A stretch of 64,000 bases of DNA from an uncultured Christensenella sp. (GTDB lineage: Bacteria; Bacillota; Clostridia; Christensenellales; CAG-917). The notes below the pieces were generated by a model. The model saw only the letters and a list, made by a program, of their open reading frames with translations. It made no database searches and was not told the DNA's origin. Made by a program: the position numbers and the translations under genes. Below are positions 42,391 to 51,152 of the stretch, piece after piece. Positions within the stretch are counted from its first letter, which is position 1. The number at the start of each line of letters is the position of its first letter. The DNA is taken from NCBI GenBank assembly GCA_910584155.1, contig CAJTYG010000002.1, positions 1 to 64,000 of the forward strand, given 5' to 3'.

Positions 42391-43751
42391 AGTGTTTCCC
42401 CTTCCTTTTGTCCAAACAGCGACGCCGAGCGTGATTTTGTGATTTTAACGTTGAAAAATTTGCCTATATCCTGCTCGCAGCCCTCAAACGTGACGAGCCG
42501 TCCGCTTTCGGTACGCCCGCAAACGCAGCCGCTATGCTTTGGCGCAACGTCCTCGCACAGCACCTCGTAAATGCCGCCCGTGTATGTGTCGGATATTTCC
42601 TTTGTTATGCGGTTTTGAAGCGTGATAAGCCTCGATATGCGCTCCTGCTTTATAGCGTAAGGTATCTGTTCCATCTTAGCGGCAGGCGTGCCCTTTCTCG
42701 GCGAGTAGATAAACGTAAACGCATTTGAAAAACGCACTCTTTCCACGATGTCGAGCGTATCCTCGAAGTCCTGTTCGGTTTCCGTCGGAAAGCCCACCAT
42801 GATGTCCGTCGTAATGCCAATATCGGGCATACGGCTTCGCAGACTGTCTATGAGGTACAGGTATCTTTGCCTGTCATAACGCCTGTTCATATCCCTCAAA
42901 ACCTTGTCGGAGCCCGCCTGCATAGGCAAATGCAGGTTTGAGCAAATCTTGCTTGAAGCCGCCATTTCGTCCATAACGGCCTCTGTAAGGTCCTTTGGGT
43001 GTGACGTCATAAAGCGCACTCTGAATTTGCCCTCTATCCTGTCAATTTCGTGCAGCAGCCTTGCAAAGGACGTGCCGTCCTCAAGGTCGTTGCCGTAGGA
43101 ATTTACGTTTTGACCCAAGAGCGTAATTTCTCTGTAACCGCCGTCCACGCAGCGCTTTACCTCGTCGAGCACGCTGTTTATATCACGTGAGACCTCACGG
43201 CCTCTTACGTACGGCACTATGCAATAGGAGCAGAAATTGTTGCAGCCGTAGATGATATTCACCCAAGCGTTCGGATAGCTCGTGCGAAGAGACGGCGTAT
43301 TTTCGTCAATTTCGAGATAGTTTTCGGGCAAGGAATTATCAAAGCAGCGGTACTTTTTGTCGCTGCGCTTTTTTATGTTTTGTCTTGATAAAAGCACCTT
43401 ATCGATTTCGTCGGCAAGCATAGCGATGTTTCTTGTGCCGAGCACGATATCGACGTAAGGATATTTTTCTCTTATAGCAGCGGCTACGCCCTCCTGCTGC
43501 GGCATACAGCCCACCACCGCCACGACAAGGGACGGCTTCTGCTTTTTGAGCGCCTTTATCACGCCGATATTGCCAAGTGCTCGCTTTTCGGCGGTATCTC
43601 GTATGCAGCAGGTGTTAAAAACCACGATATCGGCGTCCCCTTCCGCCTCGCACGCAGTATATCCCTTATTTAAAAGTATGCCGGCGATTTTTTCGGACTC
43701 GTGCACGTTCATCTGACAGCCATAGGTGTTTATAAAATAGTTTTTTGCCAT
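42387..43751 (-). CDS. miaB: tRNA-2-methylthio-N6-dimethylallyladenosine synthase
   Basis: MiaB is a radical SAM methylthiotransferase acting on i6A37 made by MiaA. This 454-aa protein has an N-terminal auxiliary-cluster domain with Cys12, Cys48 and Cys82, the radical SAM motif GCNNFCSYC (Cys170, 174, 177), and a C-terminal TRAM domain (GRTESGRLVTFEG). The ATG of MAKNYFINTYGCQ is chosen with AGAGAAG upstream; longer frames upstream read through a GC-rich palindrome and lack family similarity. Confidence 0.95.
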   Translation of the reverse strand: MAKNYFINTYGCQMNVHESEKIAGILLNKGYTACEAEGDADIVVFNTCCIRDTAEKRALGNIGVIKALKKQKPSLVVAVVGCMPQQEGVAAAIREKYPYVDIVLGTRNIAMLADEIDKVLLSRQNIKKRSDKKYRCFDNSLPENYLEIDENTPSLRTSYPNAWVNIIYGCNNFCSYCIVPYVRGREVSRDINSVLDEVKRCVDGGYREITLLGQNVNSYGNDLEDGTSFARLLHEIDRIEGKFRVRFMTSHPKDLTEAVMDEMAASSKICSNLHLPMQAGSDKVLRDMNRRYDRQRYLYLIDSLRSRMPDIGITTDIMVGFPTETEQDFEDTLDIVERVRFSNAFTFIYSPRKGTPAAKMEQIPYAIKQERISRLITLQNRITKEISDTYTGGIYEVLCEDVAPKHSGCVCGRTESGRLVTFEGCEQDIGKFFNVKITKSRSASLFGQKEGETL

Positions 43752-43768
43752 AGTTATGCTTCTCTTTT

Positions 43769-43791
43769 GTGCGCACGCACGTGTGCGCATA
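43769..43791 (-). promoter_or_regulatory. GC-rich palindrome in the miaB leader
   Basis: Read on the minus strand it is ATGCGCACACGTGCGTGCGCA. A closely similar TGCGCACACGCATATGCGTG lies in the pheS leader. Both can fold into a hairpin just upstream of the ribosome binding site region. Confidence 0.4.
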
Positions 43792-43846
43792 GCTTTATAG
43801 ACTATCATTATACATAAAAATCACAGATAAAACAATAATAATTTTG

Positions 43847-46135
43847 ATGAAAAACAAAAACGATTCAAGCTTATCCGCACTCAAAAGAGAAAAGCGCAAG
43901 CGTGCCGTGCTTGTGATATGCCTCATTTTAGTTGTATTGCCGCTGCTTACGCTCGCTATAGGCGTGGGTAGCTTTGCCGTATGGGCAAATACGCAGGCAA
44001 TAGACGCAAGCCTGTTGCCCACAGCTTCCGCCCTGCCTACGTTTTACGATATAGACGGCAATATCCTACCCTATGCCGAGGAAAATTATGTGGATATAAA
44101 GGATGTCGGCGACGACCTGAAAAACGCTTTCATCGCTCTTGAAGATAAGCGTTTTTACAGTCACAAGGGCTATGATACTACACGAATGGCGGGAGCGATG
44201 CTGCACAATATCAAGGCGGGCGGGATACGTGAGGGGGCTTCCACTATCACACAGCAGCTCATCAAAAACACTCATCTTACAAACGAGCGCACCGTGTCCC
44301 GCAAGCTTAAGGAGCTTGCGCTTGCCGTTCAGCTTGAAAAGGACTATTCAAAGGACGAAATACTCTCAATGTATCTGTCCGTCATATATTTCGGCAGCGG
44401 CGCATACGGCGTGAAGCAGGCTTCCCGACTGTATTTTGACAAATCTCTCAATGAGCTGACTTTAGCGGAATGTGCCACGCTCGCAGGCATAGTACGCAAT
44501 CCCTCAAAATACTCGCCTATAAAAAATCCCGAAGAGAGCCTTTTGCGCAGAAACGTCGTGCTGACCGTTATGGCTGAGCAGGGCTATATAGACGAGAGCG
44601 AGCTTGAAAGCGCAAAGGCGGAGCCGCTCGTAAAAAACAGCGGCGGACGCAATGACAGCGTAACGCAGATGAGCGCAAGAGTTTGCGAGTTTTATATTGC
44701 GCAGGCGACAAAAGAGGTCTGCAAAGCGCTGAATATCACAAAATATCAGCTCAGCAATTCGGGCTACAAAATATATACAAACCTCAATTCCAAGCTGCAA
44801 TACGAGCTCGAAAAGCAAAAAAGCGAGCCTACAAATTTCGAGGCGGACGGCATAGGCAGCGTATCTATAGTGCTTGACAACTCAAGCGGCGCCGTGCTTG
44901 CCTATTCGTCATCTTATCCGTATGAAATATCGAGGCAGGCGGGTTCGGTACTTAAGCCTCTTGCCGTGTACGCCCCCGCAATAGACTGCGATCTTATCTC
45001 GCTTGCCACGCCTATCGTAGACGAAAGCATAAACTTCAACGGCTTTGCGCCAGACAACTACGGAGGCATATACTACGGCGATACAAACGTAAAGGAAGCC
45101 GTAAAAAAATCTATGAACAGCGTAAGCGTAAAGGTGCTTGACTATCTCGGCGTAGACAAAAGCGTACAGTATCTTCAAGGCTTCGGCATAAGCACGGAGG
45201 AGGCGGACAAAAACTACGCTTTGGCTTTGGGCGCAACCTCAAAGGGCGTCAATCCTCTGTCTGTAGGCGGCGGCTATATGACGCTTGCAAGAGGCGGCGA
45301 ATATATCGCCCCAAGCTTTGTGCGCTTTGTAGCGGCAAACGGCAGTAAAATACTTTCAAACGAAAACGAAAAGACAAAAAGACAGGTTCTCAGCAGCCCG
45401 TCTGCGGCGCTCACGACCGTTGCGCTCAAAGAAGCGGTGACGGACGGCACTTCAAAAACTCTAAGCGCGCTGCCCTTCGAGGTCGCCGCAAAGACAGGCA
45501 CCGTCGAGCACGGCAGCGGCAATTCGGACGCTTGGAATGTGAGCTACAACGACAGCTATACGGTGGTAGTATGGCACGGCAGCGACAGCGCTATGACTGA
45601 AAAAGGCGGAGGCTATCCCACCCGACATTCGCTGAAAATCTGGCAGAAGCTTCAAAACCTCGGACAAATAAGTCCTATTATGAAAAAATGCGACGGAATC
45701 GTCGAGGCAGAAATAGACGTTTACTCTACAAACGTATGCAAGCACGTCGTTGCGGCAACGCAAAATACCCCGTTAGAATACCGAAAAACTGAATATTTTA
45801 AATATAATAGCTTGCCGTCCTGCGAGGGCTCGAGGTTTGATGCGGTAGGCGTGCCCGATATGAAGCTTTCAAACGAAAACGGAACGGTCACAATACTTTT
45901 GCAAACGGAAAAGATATATGATTATGAAATTTATCGCACAGATTTTACGGGCAGCACGATGATATATGCGACGTCAAACAGTCAAGGCGAAATATCTTTG
46001 AAGGATAAGCCCATATCTTTATCTTCACGAGTGGATTACACTGTAGTCTGTCACCTCGTCGGCAATGAGGAAATATCCTCTACCGATACAAAATCAGTCT
46101 ATATCACGGACGGCTTTGCCGAGCGGTGGGGTTAA
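43847..46135 (+). CDS. Class A penicillin-binding protein
   Basis: This 762-aa bifunctional peptidoglycan synthase has a basic cytoplasmic start, a membrane anchor (about 20-45), a glycosyltransferase domain (about 75-250) with EDKRFYSHKG (Glu99 likely catalytic), GASTITQQLIKN, RKLKELALAVQLE and YLSVIYFGSGAYG, and a transpeptidase domain with SVLK (about 367), SMNSV and KTGT (about 548). A C-terminal region of about 120 residues resembles a fibronectin/beta module. It is the only plus-strand protein gene in its region, flanked divergently by miaB and convergently by thiI. Confidence 0.95.
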   Translation: MKNKNDSSLSALKREKRKRAVLVICLILVVLPLLTLAIGVGSFAVWANTQAIDASLLPTASALPTFYDIDGNILPYAEENYVDIKDVGDDLKNAFIALEDKRFYSHKGYDTTRMAGAMLHNIKAGGIREGASTITQQLIKNTHLTNERTVSRKLKELALAVQLEKDYSKDEILSMYLSVIYFGSGAYGVKQASRLYFDKSLNELTLAECATLAGIVRNPSKYSPIKNPEESLLRRNVVLTVMAEQGYIDESELESAKAEPLVKNSGGRNDSVTQMSARVCEFYIAQATKEVCKALNITKYQLSNSGYKIYTNLNSKLQYELEKQKSEPTNFEADGIGSVSIVLDNSSGAVLAYSSSYPYEISRQAGSVLKPLAVYAPAIDCDLISLATPIVDESINFNGFAPDNYGGIYYGDTNVKEAVKKSMNSVSVKVLDYLGVDKSVQYLQGFGISTEEADKNYALALGATSKGVNPLSVGGGYMTLARGGEYIAPSFVRFVAANGSKILSNENEKTKRQVLSSPSAALTTVALKEAVTDGTSKTLSALPFEVAAKTGTVEHGSGNSDAWNVSYNDSYTVVVWHGSDSAMTEKGGGYPTRHSLKIWQKLQNLGQISPIMKKCDGIVEAEIDVYSTNVCKHVVAATQNTPLEYRKTEYFKYNSLPSCEGSRFDAVGVPDMKLSNENGTVTILLQTEKIYDYEIYRTDFTGSTMIYATSNSQGEISLKDKPISLSSRVDYTVVCHLVGNEEISSTDTKSVYITDGFAERWG

Positions 46136-46167
46136 AACCTTTTTGCGCTTGACACATTCGATAAACA

Positions 46168-46196
46168 AAGCCGTCTGATATCACAGACGGCTTTTT
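46168..46196. terminator. Intrinsic terminator after the PBP gene
   Basis: The 10-bp stem AAGCCGTCTG / CAGACGGCTT with loop ATATCA is followed by TTTCTTTTT-type sequence. It probably serves both the PBP gene and the convergent thiI. Confidence 0.85.
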
Positions 46197-46229
46197 CTTT
46201 TTAGTGGTGCCTTTCGTCGGCAATGAAGA

Positions 46230-47408
46230 TTAAAACTTCTTTACGTTTTCCACCGCTTCCGCAACAAGCCTGTCTATATCAAGCTTCTGTTCGGCTTCCT
46301 CAACCTTTTTCAAATTCGGGTGAATTGCGGGGTTTTTAGGCAAAAATATCGTGCAGCAATCCTCAAACGGCTGTATTGAGGTCTCATACGTGCCTATCCT
46401 TTGCGCAAGCGCCATAGTTTCTTCCTTGTCGAAAGCGATCAGCGGACGGAAGATAGGCAGCCCTGCGCAGGACTCCGTTGAAGTCATACTTTCAACTGTC
46501 TGCGAAGCGACCTGCCCGAGGCTTTCGCCCGTTATGATAGCCGTACAACCCTCTTTTTTCGCAAGTACCGTCGCAATGCGCATCATAAAGCGGCGCATAA
46601 TTGTTATCATAAATTCCGCAGGACATTTCTCGTGTATGGCAAGCTGAATATCCGTAAAAGGCACCACATAAAGCGGCATTTCAGACGTATACGGGCTTAT
46701 AATGTCACGAAGCTCGACCACCTTTTGCGTGGCTCTTTCGGACGTATACGGAGGCGAGGCAAAGTGCACTGCAAGCTGCTTCATTCCCCTCTTTGCCATC
46801 ATATAGCCGGCAACGGGCGAGTCTATTCCGCCCGACAGCAGCAGCATACCCTTGCTCGAGCAGCCCACAGGCAAGCCGCCTGCGCCGTAAATGACGTCGG
46901 TATATATGTAGGACACGCCGTTTTCACGTATATCCACCTTTATGTCGTAGTCGCTCTTTGTAAGGTCAACTGTAAAGCTTGTGTTTTTAAGCACGGTATC
47001 CGCAAGCTCCGCCGCAATTTCAAAGGAAGCCATAGGGATATGCTTGTCCGCTCTTTTTACAGTCATGCGGAAGGTCGGGTTTTCTATGGTATTTTCCTCA
47101 GACAGCCTTATCGCAAGCGCCTTAATGCTTTCCTTTACAAGCGGAAACCCGCCCTCGAAGTCCGTTTCCACCCTGTCTGCAACCGACAGCGAGTGTATAC
47201 CGAACACCTTTTTTAGGGTATCCACTATATCGCCCTCAAAATCGACGTCGTAGCCGCTCACCGTATATCTTGCCTGCGAGCGTGAAAACTCGTGCTTAAA
47301 GGGCTTCAATGCGTGCTTGATATTGTTTATCAGCAAGCTTTCAAAATAGCTTTTGTTTTTGCCCTTCAAAAAAATTTCGCCGTAGCGTATGATAATCACT
47401 CTGTCCAT
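46230..47408 (-). CDS. thiI: tRNA 4-thiouridine synthase ThiI
   Basis: ThiI adenylates and thiolates U8 of tRNA. This 392-aa protein has an N-terminal ferredoxin-like region, a THUMP domain (about 60-165) and a PP-loop ATP pyrophosphatase domain with LLSGGIDSPVAGYMMAKRG. There is no C-terminal rhodanese domain, as in other Firmicutes, so sulfur transfer should rely on the cysteine desulfurase encoded 13 bp upstream. AGGTGCAGAT supports the ATG before DRVIII. Confidence 0.96.
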   Translation of the reverse strand: MDRVIIIRYGEIFLKGKNKSYFESLLINNIKHALKPFKHEFSRSQARYTVSGYDVDFEGDIVDTLKKVFGIHSLSVADRVETDFEGGFPLVKESIKALAIRLSEENTIENPTFRMTVKRADKHIPMASFEIAAELADTVLKNTSFTVDLTKSDYDIKVDIRENGVSYIYTDVIYGAGGLPVGCSSKGMLLLSGGIDSPVAGYMMAKRGMKQLAVHFASPPYTSERATQKVVELRDIISPYTSEMPLYVVPFTDIQLAIHEKCPAEFMITIMRRFMMRIATVLAKKEGCTAIITGESLGQVASQTVESMTSTESCAGLPIFRPLIAFDKEETMALAQRIGTYETSIQPFEDCCTIFLPKNPAIHPNLKKVEEAEQKLDIDRLVAEAVENVKKF

Positions 47409-47421
47409 ATCTGCACCTATA

Positions 47422-48573
47422 CTATACTCTCTTAAATTTTGTAAGCACAAACAGCTCCTGTTTTATTGCTTCAACCACCGTGTCTACCTCGTCAATACTG
47501 TTGCCGTCGCTCATACTGAATCTGATTATCCCGTCCTTATGCGCCGTATCGAGTCCGAGCAGACCTTTAAACCTGCTTTCATGGTGAGAGCTGCACGCCG
47601 AGCCTATTCCCACCAAAATGCCGTGTTTTTCAAGCGAATGCAGTAAAACCTCGCCTCTTACGTCCTTAAATGCGACCGTCAGCACGTTCGGCACGGATTT
47701 TTCAATATCGGTGATTATGACAACATCATCGATTTTGTTCTTCAATTGTTGCGACAAGTATTCTCGATATTTTGATATTTTAGAATAGTTTTCATCAAAT
47801 TCATCAAAAACAGCTCTTTGAACGGCGCAGTCAAAGCCTACAATCGACGGATAGTTTTCCGTGCCCGACCTCATTCCCTTTTCCTGCCCTCCGCCAAACA
47901 AAAGCGGCTTAACGGACGTGCCATTCTTTACGTACAGTGCGCCTATGCCCTTGGGTCCGTGCAGCTTATGCGCCGACACGCTGTACAGGTCAACGCCGAG
48001 CGCACGCAGATTGACGTTGATTTTGCCAAACGCCTGCACTCCGTCGCTGTGAAATACTGCGTCGGGCGCAACCTTTTTGGTGAGCTTCACAAGCAAAGCA
48101 ACGTCGTTTATTCCGCCCGTCTCGTTGCTTGCATGCATTATGGACACAAACGACACCTTGTTTGTAAGCAGCTTTTTAAACTCGTCGATATCCACAGTGC
48201 CGTCGCTGCGTATGGGCGCAAAAACAACGTCGTAGCCCTGCGCTTTAAGCTCGTTTGCGGATACAAATATCGAATCGTGCTCGCCCAAGCCTATGATTAT
48301 GCGGCTTCCTTTGGGTTTTCTTGTGCAAAACAGCGCCGTATTGTTGGCTTCCGTGCCGCCCGAGGTAAAATACAGCTCGCCGTCGGGAGCGTGCATAGCG
48401 CTCTTTATATGTTCTCTTATCTTTCGCAATTCCACCGCAATATCGACAGCCTGCGGATATAGCGCCGACGGATTGAAATAGTCCTCCGTCATAGCCTTTG
48501 CCATTTTTTGCGCCACGTCCCCGTATACGCAGGTGGTTGCGGCATTGTCAAGATATATAGTTTTATTGTCCAT
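47422..48573 (-). CDS. Cysteine desulfurase (ThiI partner)
   Basis: This 383-aa class V PLP enzyme of the NifS/IscS family removes sulfur from cysteine. Seen: YLDNAATTCVYG at the start, FTSGGTEANNTALF, HSDGVQAFGKI, the PLP lysine in SVSAHKLHGPKG, and the catalytic cysteine in GIGSACSSHHES (about 327). The short active-site loop resembles group I/II forms that pair with ThiI. The ATG overlaps the end of the upstream membrane-protein gene, and GGAAGTG is its likely ribosome binding site. An upstream in-frame extension reads a 27-bp duplication and is rejected. Confidence 0.93.
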   Translation of the reverse strand: MDNKTIYLDNAATTCVYGDVAQKMAKAMTEDYFNPSALYPQAVDIAVELRKIREHIKSAMHAPDGELYFTSGGTEANNTALFCTRKPKGSRIIIGLGEHDSIFVSANELKAQGYDVVFAPIRSDGTVDIDEFKKLLTNKVSFVSIMHASNETGGINDVALLVKLTKKVAPDAVFHSDGVQAFGKINVNLRALGVDLYSVSAHKLHGPKGIGALYVKNGTSVKPLLFGGGQEKGMRSGTENYPSIVGFDCAVQRAVFDEFDENYSKISKYREYLSQQLKNKIDDVVIITDIEKSVPNVLTVAFKDVRGEVLLHSLEKHGILVGIGSACSSHHESRFKGLLGLDTAHKDGIIRFSMSDGNSIDEVDTVVEAIKQELFVLTKFKRV

Positions 48574-49102
48574 CTGATTCACTTCCAAGCAAAAACTTAT
48601 CCTGTTCACTTCCAAGCAAAAACTTGTCCTGCAAAGCTTCTTTGAGCAATGCGAGCATATAGTCGTCGGGGGCAAACAGCAGCCTTCTTAGGTTGCCGTC
48701 CTCACCGTAAACAAGCTGATATACGCCCTTATCATAGGTCTGATCGCAGGCTATCACGTCGTCATCGTCGGCTATGCCCTGCATAAGCTCAAAGCTTTTT
48801 ACGTCCTCGAGCATAAGAGACAGCTTTCTGACGGTTTTTCCCATTAAATCTTTCTTTGCGACGACGAGCCGCACGGGCGAAATATCGTATATAAATTCCT
48901 TTGGCGAGGTGTTATAAAGGTGTATGTAAACTATCCCGACGGCAAGTATGGCAATAAATCCAAACACAAAATACCACACGTAAAAAATCGCAAGCATCAA
49001 AAAACCGAGCGAAAACAGCACGGATCCTATGCCTATCCACTGCATTGCTTTGGTTTTAGAGGTCACGGTGACCTCAACTGTCTGCGAATATTGCTCCGTC
49101 AT
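48563..49102 (-). CDS. Small membrane protein of unknown function
   Basis: This 179-aa protein has two adjacent transmembrane helices (about residues 22-40 and 42-62) and a cytoplasmic domain of about 110 residues rich in Asp/Leu (LSLMLEDVKSFELMQG, YQLVYGEDGNLRRLLF). The last 20 residues are a tandem duplication, DKFLLGSEQ then DKFLLGSESDGQ. It starts 1 bp after mutS2 and overlaps the desulfurase start by 11 bp, so it is translated as part of that operon. I do not recognise the family. Confidence 0.75.
   Translation of the reverse strand: MTEQYSQTVEVTVTSKTKAMQWIGIGSVLFSLGFLMLAIFYVWYFVFGFIAILAVGIVYIHLYNTSPKEFIYDISPVRLVVAKKDLMGKTVRKLSLMLEDVKSFELMQGIADDDDVIACDQTYDKGVYQLVYGEDGNLRRLLFAPDDYMLALLKEALQDKFLLGSEQDKFLLGSESDGQ
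48578..48631 (-). repeat. 27-bp tandem duplication at an operon junction
   Basis: Two adjacent 27-bp copies (48578-48604, 48605-48631) differ at one base. They add nine residues to the membrane protein and duplicate the GGAAGTGAA motif that serves as the ribosome binding site of the desulfurase. Confidence 0.85.
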
Positions 49103-49103
49103 C

Positions 49104-51152
49104 TCACTTCACCTTGTAATAATCGCCCTTTCTGACCTTGACGGACAGCTTGCCGATAGCGACCTGCGCCTCGCCCCTGTTATTTACAGACAGCAGCTTT
49201 CCTCTTTTGCCGAGCGATTTTACAAACACGTTATCGCCTAAATTTAACGGCGAATTGTCGGGCGTATCGTCAACTATCGCCTCTTCCTCGTATTTTGCGG
49301 ACATAGTTTCAAGCTTTTTGCGCAAATTTCTTGCCTCAAAAAGGTCGCCCTCGGATATATCCTGCTTTTTTAGGATATCCTTTATCTGCTCTATTATCTC
49401 ATTAGCCTCATCGACGCTGTCCTCGATGAGCCGTTTTGTTTCCTTTCGTATGCTTTCGTCAAGCTTTTCCCGCTTTTCGGCGACCAATTTCTTTTCGTTT
49501 TCCGCTTCCTTAAGCGCCTTTGCGGCAAGCTCACGGTCGACAGACGCCTCGTTTACAAGCGCAGTAGCCTTTTGTCTTGTCTGTTCTGCGGCGCTCAACA
49601 CGCTGTCGAACTGCCTCTTTTCAACGGATATTCTGCCCCTCGCCCTGTCCACAATGCTCTGCTTAAGCCCGAGCTTCTGCGCTATCGCAAGAGCGTTGGA
49701 GCTGCCTATAGCGCCCATAACAAGCTTAAACGTAGGCGAAAATGTTTCGCTGTCAAATTCCATAGAAGCGACCACGACGCCCTTTGTCACAAGCGCAAAT
49801 TCCTTGAGGTCGTTAAAATGCGACGTGATAAACGACTTTGCGCCCACGCCAAGCAGGTGTTCGGCAATGCTCACCGCAAGCGGAGCGCCCTCGCCGGGGT
49901 CCGTACCCGAGCCAAGCTCGTCAAACAGCACAAGCGACTTATTTGTGATGACGTCCAAAATGGCGATAGTGTTTTTGATATGCGCCGAAAAGGTAGACAG
50001 ACTCTGTTCTATGCTCTGCTCGTCGCCTATATCGCTGTAAACGCCGTCGAAAACGCTCATTTTAGCGTATTTTGCAGGGATATAAAGCCCGCTCATCGCC
50101 ATAAGCGTAAACAGTCCCACGAGCTTGAGCGTGACGGTCTTTCCGCCCGTATTCGGACCTGTGATGAGCAGCATATTTTCGTCTGCGCCGAGCTTCAGCG
50201 ATACGGGAACCACCGTTTTTTGGTCGATAAGCGGATGTCTGCCTTCCTTGAGGCAGATTTCGCCGTCGCAATTGAGCTCGGGACGTATCGCCTTATATTC
50301 TCTTGCAAGCTGCGCCTTTGCAAACATCATATCCATATCGACTACGGTCTGATAACTCCACTCTATGCTGTCCGCATTTGCGGAAATGAGCGACGAAAAA
50401 TTGCGCAAAATCTTTTCTATTTCCGCCTGTTCTGCGGCAAGCTCACCCTTGAGCTCGTTGTTCATCTCAACAATCTGCATAGGCTCGACAAACAGCGTTG
50501 AGCCCGACGCAGACTGATCGTGCACAAGACCGGGGATCGTTCCCTTAAAATCGCTTTTGAGCGGAATGACGTATCTGTCGGAGCGCATAGTGATTATGCT
50601 GTCCTGCAGATATTTTGAATACTGCGGCGCAGTGATAAACGCCTGCAGCTTAGCTCTGATATTTTCGTTAATCTTGCGTATGCGCATTCTTATCAGCTTC
50701 AGCTCGTGGCTTGCGCTGTCCGCAACCTCGCTTTCGGACAGAAATGCGTCATAAATATTGTTTTCAAGCCCCTCGTTTACGTACAGCGAGCAGGACGTTT
50801 CAAGGAGCAGCGGAATATCCTTTAAAAGGTCGATAGTTCTCTTCAGCTTCCGAGCCGTACGCAGCGACCTGCCCACCTTCATTATCTCGGATATGGACAA
50901 AATTGCGCCCTTTCTTGCCTTGAGGACTATCATTTCGATGTCGTCAACGGCAAAGCTCGGGCTTTGTGAATACTCAAACAGCACCTTATCCGCCTCGTCG
51001 GTTTCGCAAAGCGCACGCTCTATTTCAGCCATACTTTCAAAGGGCTTGAGGGAGCGTGCCTTATTCTTTCCGCCACCCGACTGACAAAAGCCTGCCAAGG
51101 CGGAAAGAATTTTGGGATATTCGAGTGTGTTTAAGCTTTTGTCGTCAAACAT
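49104..51152 (-). CDS. mutS2: MutS2-family ATPase lacking the Smr domain
   Basis: MutS2 resolves or suppresses recombination structures and, in Bacillus, rescues collided ribosomes. This 682-aa protein has the MutS-like core, LLITGPNTGGKTVTLKLVGL Walker region (about 330), FDELGSGTDPGEGAPLA and FITSHFNDLKEFA, then a long coiled-coil clamp (about 510-610). It ends right after a KOW-like segment (VFVKSLGKRGKLLSVN). The C-terminal Smr nuclease domain of typical 780-aa MutS2 is absent, with no Smr frame downstream. The ATG at FDDKSLNTLEY is chosen on family similarity. Confidence 0.9.
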   Translation of the reverse strand: MFDDKSLNTLEYPKILSALAGFCQSGGGKNKARSLKPFESMAEIERALCETDEADKVLFEYSQSPSFAVDDIEMIVLKARKGAILSISEIMKVGRSLRTARKLKRTIDLLKDIPLLLETSCSLYVNEGLENNIYDAFLSESEVADSASHELKLIRMRIRKINENIRAKLQAFITAPQYSKYLQDSIITMRSDRYVIPLKSDFKGTIPGLVHDQSASGSTLFVEPMQIVEMNNELKGELAAEQAEIEKILRNFSSLISANADSIEWSYQTVVDMDMMFAKAQLAREYKAIRPELNCDGEICLKEGRHPLIDQKTVVPVSLKLGADENMLLITGPNTGGKTVTLKLVGLFTLMAMSGLYIPAKYAKMSVFDGVYSDIGDEQSIEQSLSTFSAHIKNTIAILDVITNKSLVLFDELGSGTDPGEGAPLAVSIAEHLLGVGAKSFITSHFNDLKEFALVTKGVVVASMEFDSETFSPTFKLVMGAIGSSNALAIAQKLGLKQSIVDRARGRISVEKRQFDSVLSAAEQTRQKATALVNEASVDRELAAKALKEAENEKKLVAEKREKLDESIRKETKRLIEDSVDEANEIIEQIKDILKKQDISEGDLFEARNLRKKLETMSAKYEEEAIVDDTPDNSPLNLGDNVFVKSLGKRGKLLSVNNRGEAQVAIGKLSVKVRKGDYYKVK

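Noticed and set aside
47422..48675. Long N-terminal extension of the cysteine desulfurase
   Set aside because: It reads the 27-bp duplicated end of the upstream gene in another frame; the family start YLDNAATT begins just after the chosen ATG.
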